A stretch of DNA of 64,000 nucleotides from Bifidobacterium asteroides (GTDB lineage: Bacteria; Actinomycetota; Actinomycetes; Actinomycetales; Bifidobacteriaceae): positions 1,612,001-1,676,000 of the forward strand of contig NZ_CP132384.1 of the NCBI RefSeq assembly GCF_030758775.1, in the 5' to 3' direction. Of the stretch, positions 1 through 8,807 are shown in pieces. Position numbers and translations under genes: made by a program. The notes below the pieces were generated by a model. That model was given only the letters and a program-made list of their open reading frames with translations, was not told where the DNA came from and did not search any database. The number at the start of each line of letters is the position of its first letter. The stretch's first letter is position 1.

Positions 1-602
1 AAGATCGTATGTCCGGGGCTGATGGCGAAACGACGCAGGGCCAGACGATAGAAGAGCGGATCAGAAAGGTCCAGATGCTCCTGTGATGAAATCAGGACAC
101 CTTTCAGGGAAGAGAGCGGCGAAAGCACCTTGGATACCGACTCGATCAATTGACGAGTCGTTGCCGACAGGCCCCAAAGCGTCAACCCGGCTCGCCGCAG
201 ATTTCCCAGCAGCTCCGATGCTCCAGGAAGCAGGCCCTTCACTGCCAGGGTGTAGTTTTCCAGACAGACCCTAACCACCCAGGTGACCGCAGGCCCGTGA
301 GTAGTTTCATAGTCGGCCAGTGCCTGCTGTGGGTCCACGCCCAGATTGATCTGTCTTCTGACGCAGGCGAAGCCCCAAGGGTCCTCCGGGTCCAGCACCA
401 TATCGACCACCCCGTCAGGGTACTGCCCGACCAGGGCTCGGCGCGGGTCCCAATCCACCAAGGTCCCAGGCAGAGCGAAGAGAATGCTGCCGCCGGGAGC
501 TACTGGATCGGGGCGGTCATCGCTGAATTTATCCTCGCCTGGCAGGTCGTCCAATACGCCTTGGCCAGATCCCTGCTGGAACTCCTTATGCTGCCTTGCC
601 AT
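1..602 (-). CDS. HAD-superfamily-like protein, 3' end off the window
   Basis: The first 200 residues of a protein resembling HAD subfamily IA hydrolases; the C-terminus lies beyond the left edge. After about 37 hydrophilic residues comes the strand that carries motif I in this family, reading ILFALPGTLVDWDPRRAL (residues 40-57). Active HAD enzymes have an aspartate nucleophile and a second aspartate there (DxD); here they are Ala43 and Pro45. The rest of the motif, including GTLVDWDP, is well kept, so the frame is right. A motif-II-like GLSATT follows near residue 145. As written it should lack phosphatase or dehalogenase activity and may be a binding or regulatory relative. It diverges from the S51 peptidase gene. 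The start ATG at 602 was chosen because it opens the frame. Confidence 0.7.
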   Translation of the reverse strand, partial: MARQHKEFQQGSGQGVLDDLPGEDKFSDDRPDPVAPGGSILFALPGTLVDWDPRRALVGQYPDGVVDMVLDPEDPWGFACVRRQINLGVDPQQALADYETTHGPAVTWVVRVCLENYTLAVKGLLPGASELLGNLRRAGLTLWGLSATTRQLIESVSKVLSPLSSLKGVLISSQEHLDLSDPLFYRLALRRFAISPGHTI

Positions 603-696
603 GCCCCCAGAATAAACATCCGGACCTACAGGGCCTGTGCCGGATTCCAGTCGACATGTAGTCAATCACTATGTGGAAGCCCATTGCATGGATATA

Positions 697-726
697 TTGA
701 GGTCAGCAATGGTCGGATTTTATACT
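697..726 (+). promoter_or_regulatory. Putative sigma-70-type promoter of the S51 peptidase gene
   Basis: TTGAGG (697-702) and TATACT (721-726) are separated by 18 bases and lie about 50 bases upstream of the peptidase start. The match to the vegetative consensus is good, but the assignment is by eye only. Confidence 0.45.
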
Positions 727-774
727 TTGCGACCTGCCCAGGGCGAAGTCCCGCCTGGCATGAAAGGAGCCGTC

Positions 775-1386
775 ATGCATCGACTGCTGCTCACATCCTC
801 ATTCTCTGCTACCGCTGAAAGGTTGCCCACCTTTCTGGAAAGCTCTCCTAAGAATCGTACTGTGGCTTTCATCCCCACGGCCAATCTTCCACAGCGTTCG
901 GATAGTTATGTCCAGGAGGCTCGTCGAGCCTTCACCGACATGGGCTGCCGGATCGACGACCTGGAAGTCTCAACAGCCGATCCGGAGACCATACGTCGCA
1001 GCCTGGAGGAGGACGATCTGATCTACCTGTCCGGCGGCAACACCTTCTTCCTGTTGCAGGAGTTGCGTCGCTCAGGCGCTGCTGATCTGATCAGACAGCA
1101 GGTGGATCAGGGCAAACCTTACATCGGCGAATCGGCTGGCGCTGTGGTGACCGGTCCCGATATCGGCTTCCTGGATGCCATGGATCCGCGCTCGGCCGCC
1201 CCGAATCTGGACTCCACCGCCGGGCTGGGTCTGGTGGACTTCCGTCTCCTCCCCCACCTTGATTCCGAACCCTTCGCCGAGGTGACCAGGAAAATTCTGG
1301 ACCGCTACGGCGACGATGCGCCCATGGTGGCCATCAACAACAGCCAGACCGTGGCAGTCCACGGGCAGTGCCTGACCATCCTTTAG
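775..1386 (+). CDS. Peptidase S51 (dipeptidase E-like) family protein
   Basis: A 203-residue cytosolic serine peptidase-like protein. It carries the S51 signatures: YLSGGNT (residues 84-90) and the nucleophile elbow GESAGA with Ser120, followed by LLPHLDSEP with His161 as the likely catalytic histidine. Dipeptidase E cleaves Asp-X dipeptides, but many actinobacterial members of this fold have unknown substrates, so specificity is not assigned. The start at 775 is preferred over ATGs further upstream because AAAGGAG sits 5 bases before it and homology begins here. It is a single gene with its own promoter, convergent with the ClC gene; only about 10 bases separate the two stops. Confidence 0.8.
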   Translation: MHRLLLTSSFSATAERLPTFLESSPKNRTVAFIPTANLPQRSDSYVQEARRAFTDMGCRIDDLEVSTADPETIRRSLEEDDLIYLSGGNTFFLLQELRRSGAADLIRQQVDQGKPYIGESAGAVVTGPDIGFLDAMDPRSAAPNLDSTAGLGLVDFRLLPHLDSEPFAEVTRKILDRYGDDAPMVAINNSQTVAVHGQCLTIL

Positions 1387-1396
1387 AGAACATCAG

Positions 1397-2956
1397 TCAG
1401 CGACACAGGCTTTCCATGACCCGTCGGGCCTGATCCAGACGATCACCGGGACAGAGCAGGATGACACCGTCTCCGGCGAGCAACCTCAGATCACCAGCAG
1501 GAATCAGCCGATGCTCACCCCGGCGAAGACCGATTACGGCACATCCGTGCGGCCAGGGAACCTGCCCAAGCAGACGACCAGCCGCCGGACTGCCATGCTC
1601 TATGGGGAACTCCACAGTGACCCTGTCAGGAACCTGAGCATCGGGAGCACGTCCTCGGCGATAACGCTCCAGCAGAGCCTCGTAAATAGGCTGGACACCC
1701 AGCAAATCGGACACCATCAAAGCCGTAAAAGCGCACAGGGCCACAGGGAGCATGTGGACCAGAGAGCCTGACATCTCCACCGTCAGCAGGATGGAGGTTA
1801 TGGGGGCCTTGACCGAGGCCGTCAGAGTGCCCGCCATGGCACAGACCGCGCAGACCGGAATGATCCGAACGGGCATTCCCAGGGCGGCCGCACCCATCCC
1901 GCACAGTGATCCGGTCAGCGTGCCAACTGCCAGGATGGGCATGAAGATGCCCCCGGGGGCACCGCTGCCGAAGGAGGTAGCCGTAAAGAGCATCTTGACC
2001 AGAAGCAGAACCAGCAGGTTGATGGCCACCGACCAAGCCACCTCACGAACACCTTCCGCCTTGCCAATCAGGTCCTCGCCGCCACCCAGGACAGCAGGCA
2101 GCAACAATCCGACCGGTAGGGCCAGGAAGAGGGAGATCACCGGTCCCAGCTTCGATGGCAGGTGCTTGTAAAGGCTCTGAGCACCCAGCAGCAGACGGTT
2201 CATGGCAGCTCCCACAAGGCCGGCCACCAGCCCAAGGGGGATCATCAGCAGATACTGGGCAATGGTCAACTGGGGCATAGCGGTAAAGTCCAGGACCGGA
2301 CGCAGGCCGAAACGGTTTTTGGCAATGAAATCAGCACTCAGGCAGGCCATGGCTGCTGACAGAAGAATCATTGGAGAAAAGGACCGGTGGATCTCCTCCA
2401 GGGCGAAGACCATCCCCGACAAGGGCGCGTTGAATGCTGCAGAGAGGCCGGCAGCCGCGCCGGAGGTCACCAGGCAGGTCTCCTCCACACGTTCTCGGCG
2501 CAATCCTCGGGAAACCAGCTGGGAACCGGCCGCGCCGATCTGCACCGAAGGCCCCTCGCGCCCCAAAGACAGGCCGAACATGCCGCAGGCCAGACCGCCC
2601 AGGAATCGTACGCCCAGTACAGGCAGGGCAGGCATGCGCATGCCGTGGATGACCACACCCTCCACCTGCGGGATGCCGGAGCCGGAGGCCATGGGAACCC
2701 GGCCGACCATCCAGGCCAGGGCCAGGCCCACCAGCAGGGCGGCCAGCAGCCAAGGAAGAATCATCAGAGGCCGGTCACGCATCTGTGCGTAGGCCCATCG
2801 AGCGAACTGTGTGCCGTAGCCGATGCCCTGCCGGTAGAGCACCACCAGCACTCCCACCAACAGTCCGCAACAGGCGGCCCTGAACGCTACCAGCCATTGG
2901 CTGGCACGACCCGGCCTTGTGGCCTGCACCGAGTCGGAAGGATAGGTCTGATCCAT
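1397..2956 (-). CDS. ClC-family chloride/proton exchanger with C-terminal TrkA-C-like domain
   Basis: A 519-residue membrane protein with the ClC anion-selectivity motifs in order: GSGIP (92-96), GREGP (132-136) and GGIFMP (335-340). The gating glutamate (Glu134) is present, and an EE pair near 187 matches the internal proton glutamate, both typical of Cl-/H+ antiporters rather than channels. The last 70 residues look like the soluble RCK/TrkA-C fold instead of CBS domains, suggesting ligand-gated regulation. The start at 2956 is preferred because the 58 residues that could be added upstream are low-complexity and not membrane-like. Likely roles are chloride homeostasis or acid tolerance; the transported anion cannot be read from sequence. 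Confidence 0.85.
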   Translation of the reverse strand: MDQTYPSDSVQATRPGRASQWLVAFRAACCGLLVGVLVVLYRQGIGYGTQFARWAYAQMRDRPLMILPWLLAALLVGLALAWMVGRVPMASGSGIPQVEGVVIHGMRMPALPVLGVRFLGGLACGMFGLSLGREGPSVQIGAAGSQLVSRGLRRERVEETCLVTSGAAAGLSAAFNAPLSGMVFALEEIHRSFSPMILLSAAMACLSADFIAKNRFGLRPVLDFTAMPQLTIAQYLLMIPLGLVAGLVGAAMNRLLLGAQSLYKHLPSKLGPVISLFLALPVGLLLPAVLGGGEDLIGKAEGVREVAWSVAINLLVLLLVKMLFTATSFGSGAPGGIFMPILAVGTLTGSLCGMGAAALGMPVRIIPVCAVCAMAGTLTASVKAPITSILLTVEMSGSLVHMLPVALCAFTALMVSDLLGVQPIYEALLERYRRGRAPDAQVPDRVTVEFPIEHGSPAAGRLLGQVPWPHGCAVIGLRRGEHRLIPAGDLRLLAGDGVILLCPGDRLDQARRVMESLCR

Positions 2957-3083
2957 TTCATCTGCCGACGACCCTCTGTTAGACAGATTCAGCCTCACCG
3001 GCCTGCTCCTTCCCGCCTTCGCGCACAACGGTTTCCAGCATCCCCCAAGGCAAAGACCAGAAGCAATGACCCAGTCGACGACT

Positions 3084-3551
3084 TCAACTCTCCGGCAGTA
3101 TGAACACCCGGGATGCCAGCTTCCGAGCAAGATCCAGCAGCGAGACCCGGCCCGGCACCGTATCCAGACACTGGTGCAGGGTGGCAGCCGAGGCCATGTG
3201 CAGCCTTCGGCATCCGACCACTTCCCGCACCTGGTGCAAATCAGGGCGCACTATGCCCTTGGACACCAGAAGCATTAGCAGACCTCCAGCGTCCTCTAAC
3301 AGCAGGAACTTGGAGAGGTTTTCTACAGAGAGCCCCAGCAGATCAGCAATGCCCAGTTCCATGCCCTGGTCGATAGTGTCCAAGGGCGGATGCTGAACGA
3401 CGCGCCAATTCGTCCTCAAACCGTCCAGTAGCTCTCGCATAGCCATGGGAACAATCCGGTTTCCCGCGTCCACTGGTCTCTTACCCATACTGCTCAAAGC
3501 GTCAAGATCTGCTCTTGCAGCAGGTTCAGTGTTGTCATTGTCTAGGCTCAT
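3084..3551 (-). CDS. YbaK/ProX-type aminoacyl-tRNA deacylase domain protein
   Basis: A 155-residue protein matching the YbaK/PrdX fold. Visible landmarks are VVQHPPLDTID (51-61), LSKFLLLED with the conserved lysine at about 81, and CRRLHMASAATL followed by CLDTVPGRVSLLDL, the equivalent of the 'FAS...TPG.V.P' block. Enzymes of this family hydrolyse mischarged tRNAs such as Ala-tRNA(Pro) or Cys-tRNA(Pro). The match is diverged, so the substrate is not assigned. ATG 3551 has AAGG 5 bases upstream; a GTG two codons earlier is an alternative. It follows the membrane-protein gene by about 10 bases and is probably cotranscribed with it. Confidence 0.65.
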   Translation of the reverse strand: MSLDNDNTEPAARADLDALSSMGKRPVDAGNRIVPMAMRELLDGLRTNWRVVQHPPLDTIDQGMELGIADLLGLSVENLSKFLLLEDAGGLLMLLVSKGIVRPDLHQVREVVGCRRLHMASAATLHQCLDTVPGRVSLLDLARKLASRVFILPES

Positions 3552-3561
3552 GAGCACCTTG

Positions 3562-4059
3562 TCAGTCGTTGGCCACCTCTGAGTCGGGCTTCAGCTCCTT
3601 CTCCTTCTGGCCTATCCGCTTTCTGTCTATGCGATAGTAAGCGTTGAAGAGACCGCCGGAGGTCAGCAGGAAGACAAGAAGAACCAGAAGCCATATGTTC
3701 TCTTCGGCATCGTATGTCTCAAGCAATTCATAAGAGGAGGAGATCATCTTCAGCCAACCTGCAACTGACACGAAGTACCAGGCAGTCGCCTGGTCAAGAA
3801 AGCTCAGCGCCCGTCGCCGTTCCGACCGGGTCCTGGTGGCCTGGCGGAGAATTTCGTGCCCGCGTTTGCGTTCCAAGTGGATCTTGACGATGGGGGCCAG
3901 CCACCACCAGGGCGAGACCTCATCCCAATTCTTGCTGAGCTGATCAAAGTCGTCCAGGAGCTCCTGATATTCCTGCAGCTCCATCAGCCCCTGGAAGAGA
4001 GGGAATGTGAAAAGCAACCAATCCCCGATCAGAGAGACAATGGCGATGAATTGATCCAC
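3562..4059 (-). CDS. Small membrane protein of unknown function
   Basis: A 165-residue protein that I do not recognise. It has a hydrophobic N-terminal segment (about 5-25), a charged middle rich in Glu, Arg and Lys (60-90, including ERKRGHEILRQATRTRSERRR), a weaker hydrophobic stretch (about 93-112), a strong transmembrane segment (about 121-142) and a charged tail. The hydrophobic N-terminus lacks a basic n-region or cleavage site, so it is probably a membrane anchor and not a secretion signal. It precedes the ProX-like gene on the same strand, which may mean a shared transcript but gives no clear functional clue. Confidence 0.6.
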   Translation of the reverse strand: MDQFIAIVSLIGDWLLFTFPLFQGLMELQEYQELLDDFDQLSKNWDEVSPWWWLAPIVKIHLERKRGHEILRQATRTRSERRRALSFLDQATAWYFVSVAGWLKMISSSYELLETYDAEENIWLLVLLVFLLTSGGLFNAYYRIDRKRIGQKEKELKPDSEVAND

Positions 4060-4195
4060 GACCCGACCTTTCCCTTGCAGAGTCGGCGCCCAAGGGTCGG
4101 CTCGCGTGATTACGCATGGCTACCATCCATCATTGTAGGCACCAGGTTCCAGCCCAAACCGCTCTGCGAACACGGGATTTTAAGCGAATACAAGA

Positions 4196-4221
4196 ATGCC
4201 CCGGAATGAGCTCCGGGGCAT
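4196..4221 (-). terminator. Rho-independent terminator after tRNA-Ser(UGA)
   Basis: Perfect 10-base arms, ATGCCCCGGA and TCCGGGGCAT, with a 6-base loop. On the minus strand they are followed by TTCTTGT. It lies 9 bases downstream of the tRNA 3' end. Confidence 0.75.
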
Positions 4222-4229
4222 CCACCAGG

Positions 4230-4314
4230 CGGACAGGGCGGGATTCGAACCCGCGGTGGCTTGCGCCACAACGGTTTTCAAGACCGTCTCTTTCGGCCGC
4301 TCAGACACCTGTCC
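4230..4314 (-). tRNA. tRNA-Ser (anticodon UGA)
   Basis: Read on the minus strand, an 85-base cloverleaf with acceptor GGACAGG/CCTGTCC and discriminator G. The anticodon loop CTTGAAA gives anticodon TGA, a long class II variable arm is present, and the T loop is GGTTCGAATCC. CCA is not encoded. It lies just downstream of serS on the same strand, so the tRNA and its synthetase are neighbours. Confidence 0.95.
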
Positions 4315-4407
4315 ATAAGACGTGCCGATCAGGCACGCCACTTATCATACGACATCAAGGTTGGTCCAACCACCAACGGAATGTCGACCAATCCCGGCAG
4401 AGGCGGT

Positions 4408-5694
4408 TCAGGCCTCCCAGGTCTTGGGCTCGATGACCTCCTTGCCACCCACATAGGAGCGCATGGCCTCAGGGATGACGATGGAACCGTCGGCGTTCTG
4501 GTGGTTCTCCAGGATGGCGACCAGCCAGCGGGTGGTGGCCAGGGTCCCGTTCAGGGTGCTGACAGGACGCGTGGAGCCGTCCTCCAGCCGCTCACGTTCG
4601 TTGAGGCGGCGGGCCTGGTACTCGGTGCAGTTGGAGGTTGACGTCAGCTCACGGTAGCGACCCTGGGTGGGCACCCAGGCCTCGCAGTCGAACTTGCGCG
4701 CGGCTGAGGACCCCAGGTCTCCTGCCGCGGTGTCGATGATCCGGTAGGGCACGTCCACCTTGGCCAGCATCTCCTGCTCCATGGCCAGCAACTGCTGGTG
4801 CTGGTCACGGGAGTCCTCCTGCTTGCAGTAGACGAACATCTCCACCTTGTCGAACTGGTGGACGCGGATGATGCCCATGGTGTCCTTGCCGGCAGAGCCA
4901 GCCTCCCGCCGGTAGCAGCTGGACCAGCCGCAGTAGCGCAACGGGCCTTGGCTCAGATCCAGAATCTCATCCTCGTGCATGCCGGCCAGGGAGACCTCCG
5001 ACGTGCCCACCAGATACTGATCGTCAGGCTCACGCAGACGGTAGATCTCGTCGGCGTGGGCATTCAGGAAGCCGGTGCCGGCCATGACCTCAGGACGGAC
5101 CAAGGTGGGCGTAATGGTGGGAATGAATCCATGCTCCATGGCCTGGTCCACGGCCATGGTCAGCATGGCGATCTCCAGCCGGGCCACGTCCCCCCTCAGG
5201 AAGTAGAAGCGGGAGCCGGAAATCTTGACACCCCTGCGCATGTCGATGCCAGCCACGCCCACGCCCAGGTCCAGGTGGTTCTTAGGCTCGAAGCCCTCTC
5301 TGGTGAAGTCGCGCGGGGTGCCGACCTTCTTGACCACCACGTAGTCGTCCTCGCCGCCCTCCGGCGCCTCGGGTTCCACTACGTTGCTGAACTTCCACAT
5401 GAGATCGGTGTACCTGGCGTTGGCCTGGTCGGAAGCTGACTTGCAGGCATTCACCTTCTCGGACAGGCTCTTGGTCCGGGCCAGAAGGTCGGCTTTCTCA
5501 TCAGGAGACGCCGAACCCATGCGCTTGCCGAGCGACTTCTGCTCGGCCCTGCAGCTCTCGTAATCCTGGAGTGCAGCCCTGCGCTCGCTGTCCGCCTTCA
5601 GCACCTCGTCGACGAGTTCGACCGATTCGCCGCGTTTGCGCTGTGATTCACGGACAACATCCGGATGTTCCTGAATGAACCTGATATCTAACAT
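4408..5694 (-). CDS. serS: Seryl-tRNA synthetase
   Basis: A 428-residue class II synthetase that charges tRNA-Ser (and tRNA-Sec where present). It begins [13 protein letters not shown] long helical hairpin (about 30-100), which contacts the tRNA variable arm, is followed by the catalytic core with motif 2 ([15 protein letters not shown]) and motif 3 ([16 protein letters not shown]) near the C-terminus. Full length for the family. No Shine-Dalgarno precedes the start; a -10-like TACAAT ends 6 bases before the ATG, pointing to a leaderless message. Neighbours are tRNA-Ser(UGA) downstream and the serine dehydratase genes upstream, all on one strand. Confidence 0.97.
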   Translation of the reverse strand: MLDIRFIQEHPDVVRESQRKRGESVELVDEVLKADSERRAALQDYESCRAEQKSLGKRMGSASPDEKADLLARTKSLSEKVNACKSASDQANARYTDLMWKFSNVVEPEAPEGGEDDYVVVKKVGTPRDFTREGFEPKNHLDLGVGVAGIDMRRGVKISGSRFYFLRGDVARLEIAMLTMAVDQAMEHGFIPTITPTLVRPEVMAGTGFLNAHADEIYRLREPDDQYLVGTSEVSLAGMHEDEILDLSQGPLRYCGWSSCYRREAGSAGKDTMGIIRVHQFDKVEMFVYCKQEDSRDQHQQLLAMEQEMLAKVDVPYRIIDTAAGDLGSSAARKFDCEAWVPTQGRYRELTSTSNCTEYQARRLNERERLEDGSTRPVSTLNGTLATTRWLVAILENHQNADGSIVIPEAMRSYVGGKEVIEPKTWEA

Positions 5695-5700
5695 ATCTGA

Positions 5701-5706
5701 ATTGTA
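5701..5706 (-). promoter_or_regulatory. -10 element placing serS as leaderless
   Basis: On the minus strand TACAAT is followed by 6 bases and then the serS ATG, so transcription would begin at or next to the start codon. No convincing -35 is visible. Confidence 0.45.
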
Positions 5707-5863
5707 TGACTTTCAAGGGACACGAAAACCGGCCCCGCACACCTCATTCCAAGTCCCATGGCCTCTGCTGCAACCGGCCCGGCCGCCGCCGACCAGCCAG
5801 GGGAAGCAGCACGCCGGGAAGGCAGACGCGAACCATCCGTCCCTTATATGCGTCTGCCACGCA

Positions 5864-6739
5864 TCACTTGCCGAATACAGTCTTGCGGAACCGTTTGCCG
5901 GTGGGAGTGCCAGCCAGTCCGCCTATGCCGGTCTCTCTCAGTGATGAGGGCATGCTTTCGCCGATGGACTTCATGGCTGCGATGACCTCGTCGGGCGGGA
6001 TCCTGCTGACGCCACCCGACAGGGCGATGTCAGCAGCGATCAAAGCATTGGCTGTACCGATGGCGTTGCGATTGACGCAAGGCACCTCCACCAGTCCGGC
6101 CACGGGATCACAGACAAGTCCCAACAGATTGCTCATGGCTATGGCGAAGGCCTGGGCGCTGGCATCAGGATCGCCTCCTGCACCCTCAACCGCAGCAGCT
6201 GCAGCCATGCCGGATGCGCTGCCCACCTCGGCCTGGCAGCCGCCTGTAGCTCCTGAGATCATCGCCTTGTTGGCCGTGACCAGCCCGAAAGCGCCTGCCG
6301 TGAACAGGCAGCGGATCAGCCCATCGTCATCCAGCCCCAGTCGGTTCTTGAGCACGGTGAGCACTCCGGGCAGGGTTCCCGAGGAACCGGCCGTGGGCGT
6401 CGCGCAGATGATGCCCATGGCCGCATTGACCTCATTGGTGGCCATGGCGGCCTCAACGGCCTGCAACATGGCATCGCCGCTCAGACTGGTTCGCGTCTTC
6501 CGGTAATGCTCCAGCAAAGCAGCCTGGCCACCGCTCAGCCCAGTCTTGGAAAACACGCCATCGCCCTGGGACCCCCTGGCCACGGCAGCCTGCATGACCT
6601 GCAGGTTCTTGGCCATTCTCGCCCAAATCTGCTCGCGCGTCTGATGCGAACGCCGGACCTCCTCGTCGATGGCCACTTCGGATATCGACGAGCCGCGCTC
6701 TTTAGCCATACTCACGAGTTCAGCGATCGAAGTGAACAT
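5864..6739 (-). CDS. sdaAA: L-serine dehydratase, iron-sulfur type, alpha subunit
   Basis: A 291-residue subunit of the oxygen-sensitive [4Fe-4S] enzyme that deaminates L-serine to pyruvate and ammonia. Cluster-ligand cysteines are recognisable: GCQAEVG, and the pair in CDPVAGLVEVPC, with a further conserved block ICATPTAGSSGTLPG. In many proteobacteria the two halves are fused in one chain; here they are split as in Firmicutes. The beta-subunit gene ends 12 bases upstream, so the two form an operon. The C-terminus is normal in length. The role is serine catabolism feeding pyruvate into fermentation. Confidence 0.95.
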   Translation of the reverse strand: MFTSIAELVSMAKERGSSISEVAIDEEVRRSHQTREQIWARMAKNLQVMQAAVARGSQGDGVFSKTGLSGGQAALLEHYRKTRTSLSGDAMLQAVEAAMATNEVNAAMGIICATPTAGSSGTLPGVLTVLKNRLGLDDDGLIRCLFTAGAFGLVTANKAMISGATGGCQAEVGSASGMAAAAAVEGAGGDPDASAQAFAIAMSNLLGLVCDPVAGLVEVPCVNRNAIGTANALIAADIALSGGVSRIPPDEVIAAMKSIGESMPSSLRETGIGGLAGTPTGKRFRKTVFGK

Positions 6740-6751
6740 GCGCCATGCCTC

Positions 6752-7429
6752 CTAGTCGATATAAATCATCCGGGACGAGTGACCGGCGATTTGCTTCTGC
6801 CGCTGCGTAGACAGCGGATTGTCCAAATCGAACTCGTACACTGCCATGCCGGCCGGACCCGCGGGCTCATACCTGGTCTGCTTGGTCACGCCCTCTTCCC
6901 GGAGCAGATCGCGTATGCCCTCCAACTGCTGACCGGAACCCTTGTCGGATTCATCCAGTTCCACCAACAGGATGGGCAGCAGCCCTGGAGGAGTGATCAG
7001 GCAGCCGTCCAGGTTGATACGCCGCACTTCAATGGTTCCGCCTCCGATGGAACAAGCCGCGTAGATCACCCGACCGGCTGGGCCCTGCAAGTCCAGGACG
7101 GCGGTGTTCGGGTGGTCGATGGGACTGGGTTCGTCCTCCTCGTGGAAGGTCAAATCCATGCCCTGTCTGCGGGCGATGCCGATGGCATCCGGCACCCGGG
7201 AGTCATCCGGCGCAAAACCCAGCAGGCCGCTGATGATGGCATAGTCGGTACCGTGGCCGCTGTGCGTGCGAGCGAAGGAATCATAATAATGAATGTCGGC
7301 ACGGCTGGGGACACCGCCGGCAAGGATGTGCCCAACCCGTCCAATGGCCACTGCCCCGGCTGTGTGCGAGCTGGAGGGTCCAATCATGATGGGTCCTATG
7401 ATGTCGAACACGCTCTTGTACTTATCCAT
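6752..7429 (-). CDS. sdaAB: L-serine dehydratase, iron-sulfur type, beta subunit
   Basis: A 225-residue partner of the alpha subunit. It begins MDKYKSVFDIIGPIMIGPSSSHTAG, the hallmark N-terminal block of the family, and ends in an ACT-like regulatory region (DNPLSTQRQKQIAGHSSRMIYID). The start at 7429 is chosen over an upstream ATG because AGGAGG lies 6 bases before it and homology begins exactly there. It is first in the two-gene operon, with a good promoter about 100 bases upstream. The ACT-like tail may sense serine, which is inference from the family. Confidence 0.95.
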   Translation of the reverse strand: MDKYKSVFDIIGPIMIGPSSSHTAGAVAIGRVGHILAGGVPSRADIHYYDSFARTHSGHGTDYAIISGLLGFAPDDSRVPDAIGIARRQGMDLTFHEEDEPSPIDHPNTAVLDLQGPAGRVIYAACSIGGGTIEVRRINLDGCLITPPGLLPILLVELDESDKGSGQQLEGIRDLLREEGVTKQTRYEPAGPAGMAVYEFDLDNPLSTQRQKQIAGHSSRMIYID

Positions 7430-7526
7430 GCCCGCCTCCTCTTCCCATACCCCCGGGCTTTCCCGGACTTCCAGCGCACGAAGCCGTTGCAGCTCCAGAC
7501 CGAAGGGACCACATGGACCGAATGAC

Positions 7527-7555
7527 ATCATAACTTTCCGCTTTTCATAACTCAA
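7527..7555 (-). promoter_or_regulatory. Promoter of the serine dehydratase operon
   Basis: On the minus strand TTGAGT, 17 bases, TATGAT: a near-consensus housekeeping promoter. The predicted start near 7520 leaves a leader of about 90 bases containing a GC-rich hairpin (CCGGG AAAG CCCGG) before the ribosome binding site. Confidence 0.6.
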
Positions 7556-7649
7556 TCAGCTCATACTGTCAGCGTGATTGCTGTAGAGGGTTCGTTCACG
7601 TCGGACACACCCAAGGGGTTCGGGTCGACACCACGAGCAAAATGGAGTC

Positions 7650-8744
7650 ATGCCAATTCCAGCGGTCGTCATCCTCGGCATCCTGGCGGTGGCGGCCATT
7701 GTCGTCACAGCAGTGGTGTTGATCATTCGCGCCCAAAGACGGCATAGGTTCGCCATGCAGATCCTGGCCCGGGATGACGACCAGCTCAGCTACGCTTTCG
7801 TCATCAACCCCTCCAAGCCCCAGGCCGCTGCTGCCCGCGAGCGCATCCAGCAATACTGCCGGGACAAGGGCATCCGCGAATTCAGTTTCATCGAAACCCA
7901 GCTGGATCGGGACGGAAAGGCCTGCGCCCGCATGGCACTGGAGCGCGGAGCCAACGTAGTCGTTGCCGTGGGCGGGGACGGGACCGTACGCACCGTAGCC
8001 AGCGCCATGGCATCCAGCGACCATGTCATGGGCATCATCCCTATAGGGACCGGGAATCTCTTTGCAAGGAACATGGGCATTCCCGTTGGCGATCTGGACG
8101 CCGCCCTGGCCGTGGCCACCTCGTACGGATCCACCCAGGTCGACGTGGGTCGCATGGCTCTGCTGGACCAGGACGATCAGGAACAAGGCCGTGGTCATGC
8201 CTTCCTGATCATCGCCGGCATCGGCTTCGACGCCCTGATGATTGATGACACCGACCCCAATCTGAAGAAGACGGTCAGCTGGCTGGCCTACTTCATCAGC
8301 GGCGCCAAACATCTGTTCGCGCCCAAGTACACAGCCGACATCACCATCACCCGGCCCGACCATGTCACACAGACCAACACCTCGGTGACCTTCCGCACTT
8401 TCATGGCCGGCAACTGCGGGGAGATCCCAGGATTCTCCCTGATGCCCGACGCCTCCTACGAGGACGGCATCCTGGACTTCGAGATCATCGACACCTCCGC
8501 TGGCTTGATCGGCTGGGCCAATCTCTTCGGAGACGTCATGCATCAGACCATCACCCGAAAGGCCAGCCAGAGCCCCCTGTCGACCAACTCCACCATCGTC
8601 CAGCTGCAGGGGACCAAGGCAGAAATCCGTCTGGAGAAGCCCGCCCTAGCTCAGGTGGACGGCGACATTCTGGGCGAAACCTGCCACATCGCACTCAGCG
8701 TGGAGCACCGGGCTCTGAACGTGCGGGTTCCCCAGTCCGACTGA
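7650..8744 (+). CDS. Membrane-anchored diacylglycerol kinase-family lipid kinase
   Basis: A 364-residue protein. An N-terminal transmembrane helix (about 5-27) is followed by basic residues and the DAGK catalytic domain with GGDGT (108-112) and GTGNLFARN (133-141), the nucleotide-binding signatures shared with YegS/DgkB and sphingosine kinases. It probably phosphorylates a membrane lipid such as diacylglycerol, recycling it to phosphatidic acid; the substrate is not certain. The start has GGAG only 2 bases away, which is unusually close, but the helix and homology fit this start. It diverges from the sdaAB operon and is followed by pgm about 60 bases later. Confidence 0.85.
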   Translation: MPIPAVVILGILAVAAIVVTAVVLIIRAQRRHRFAMQILARDDDQLSYAFVINPSKPQAAAARERIQQYCRDKGIREFSFIETQLDRDGKACARMALERGANVVVAVGGDGTVRTVASAMASSDHVMGIIPIGTGNLFARNMGIPVGDLDAALAVATSYGSTQVDVGRMALLDQDDQEQGRGHAFLIIAGIGFDALMIDDTDPNLKKTVSWLAYFISGAKHLFAPKYTADITITRPDHVTQTNTSVTFRTFMAGNCGEIPGFSLMPDASYEDGILDFEIIDTSAGLIGWANLFGDVMHQTITRKASQSPLSTNSTIVQLQGTKAEIRLEKPALAQVDGDILGETCHIALSVEHRALNVRVPQSD

Positions 8745-8807
8745 GACCGAAGGAGCCTGTTCCCCCATCTGCACGCTTTCTCATGACGGGGTGGCATGAT
8801 GGGAGCC

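Noticed and set aside
5695-5863. Possible T-box or serine-responsive leader before serS
   Set aside because: No T-box consensus or antiterminator is visible, and the -10 next to the ATG argues for a leaderless message.
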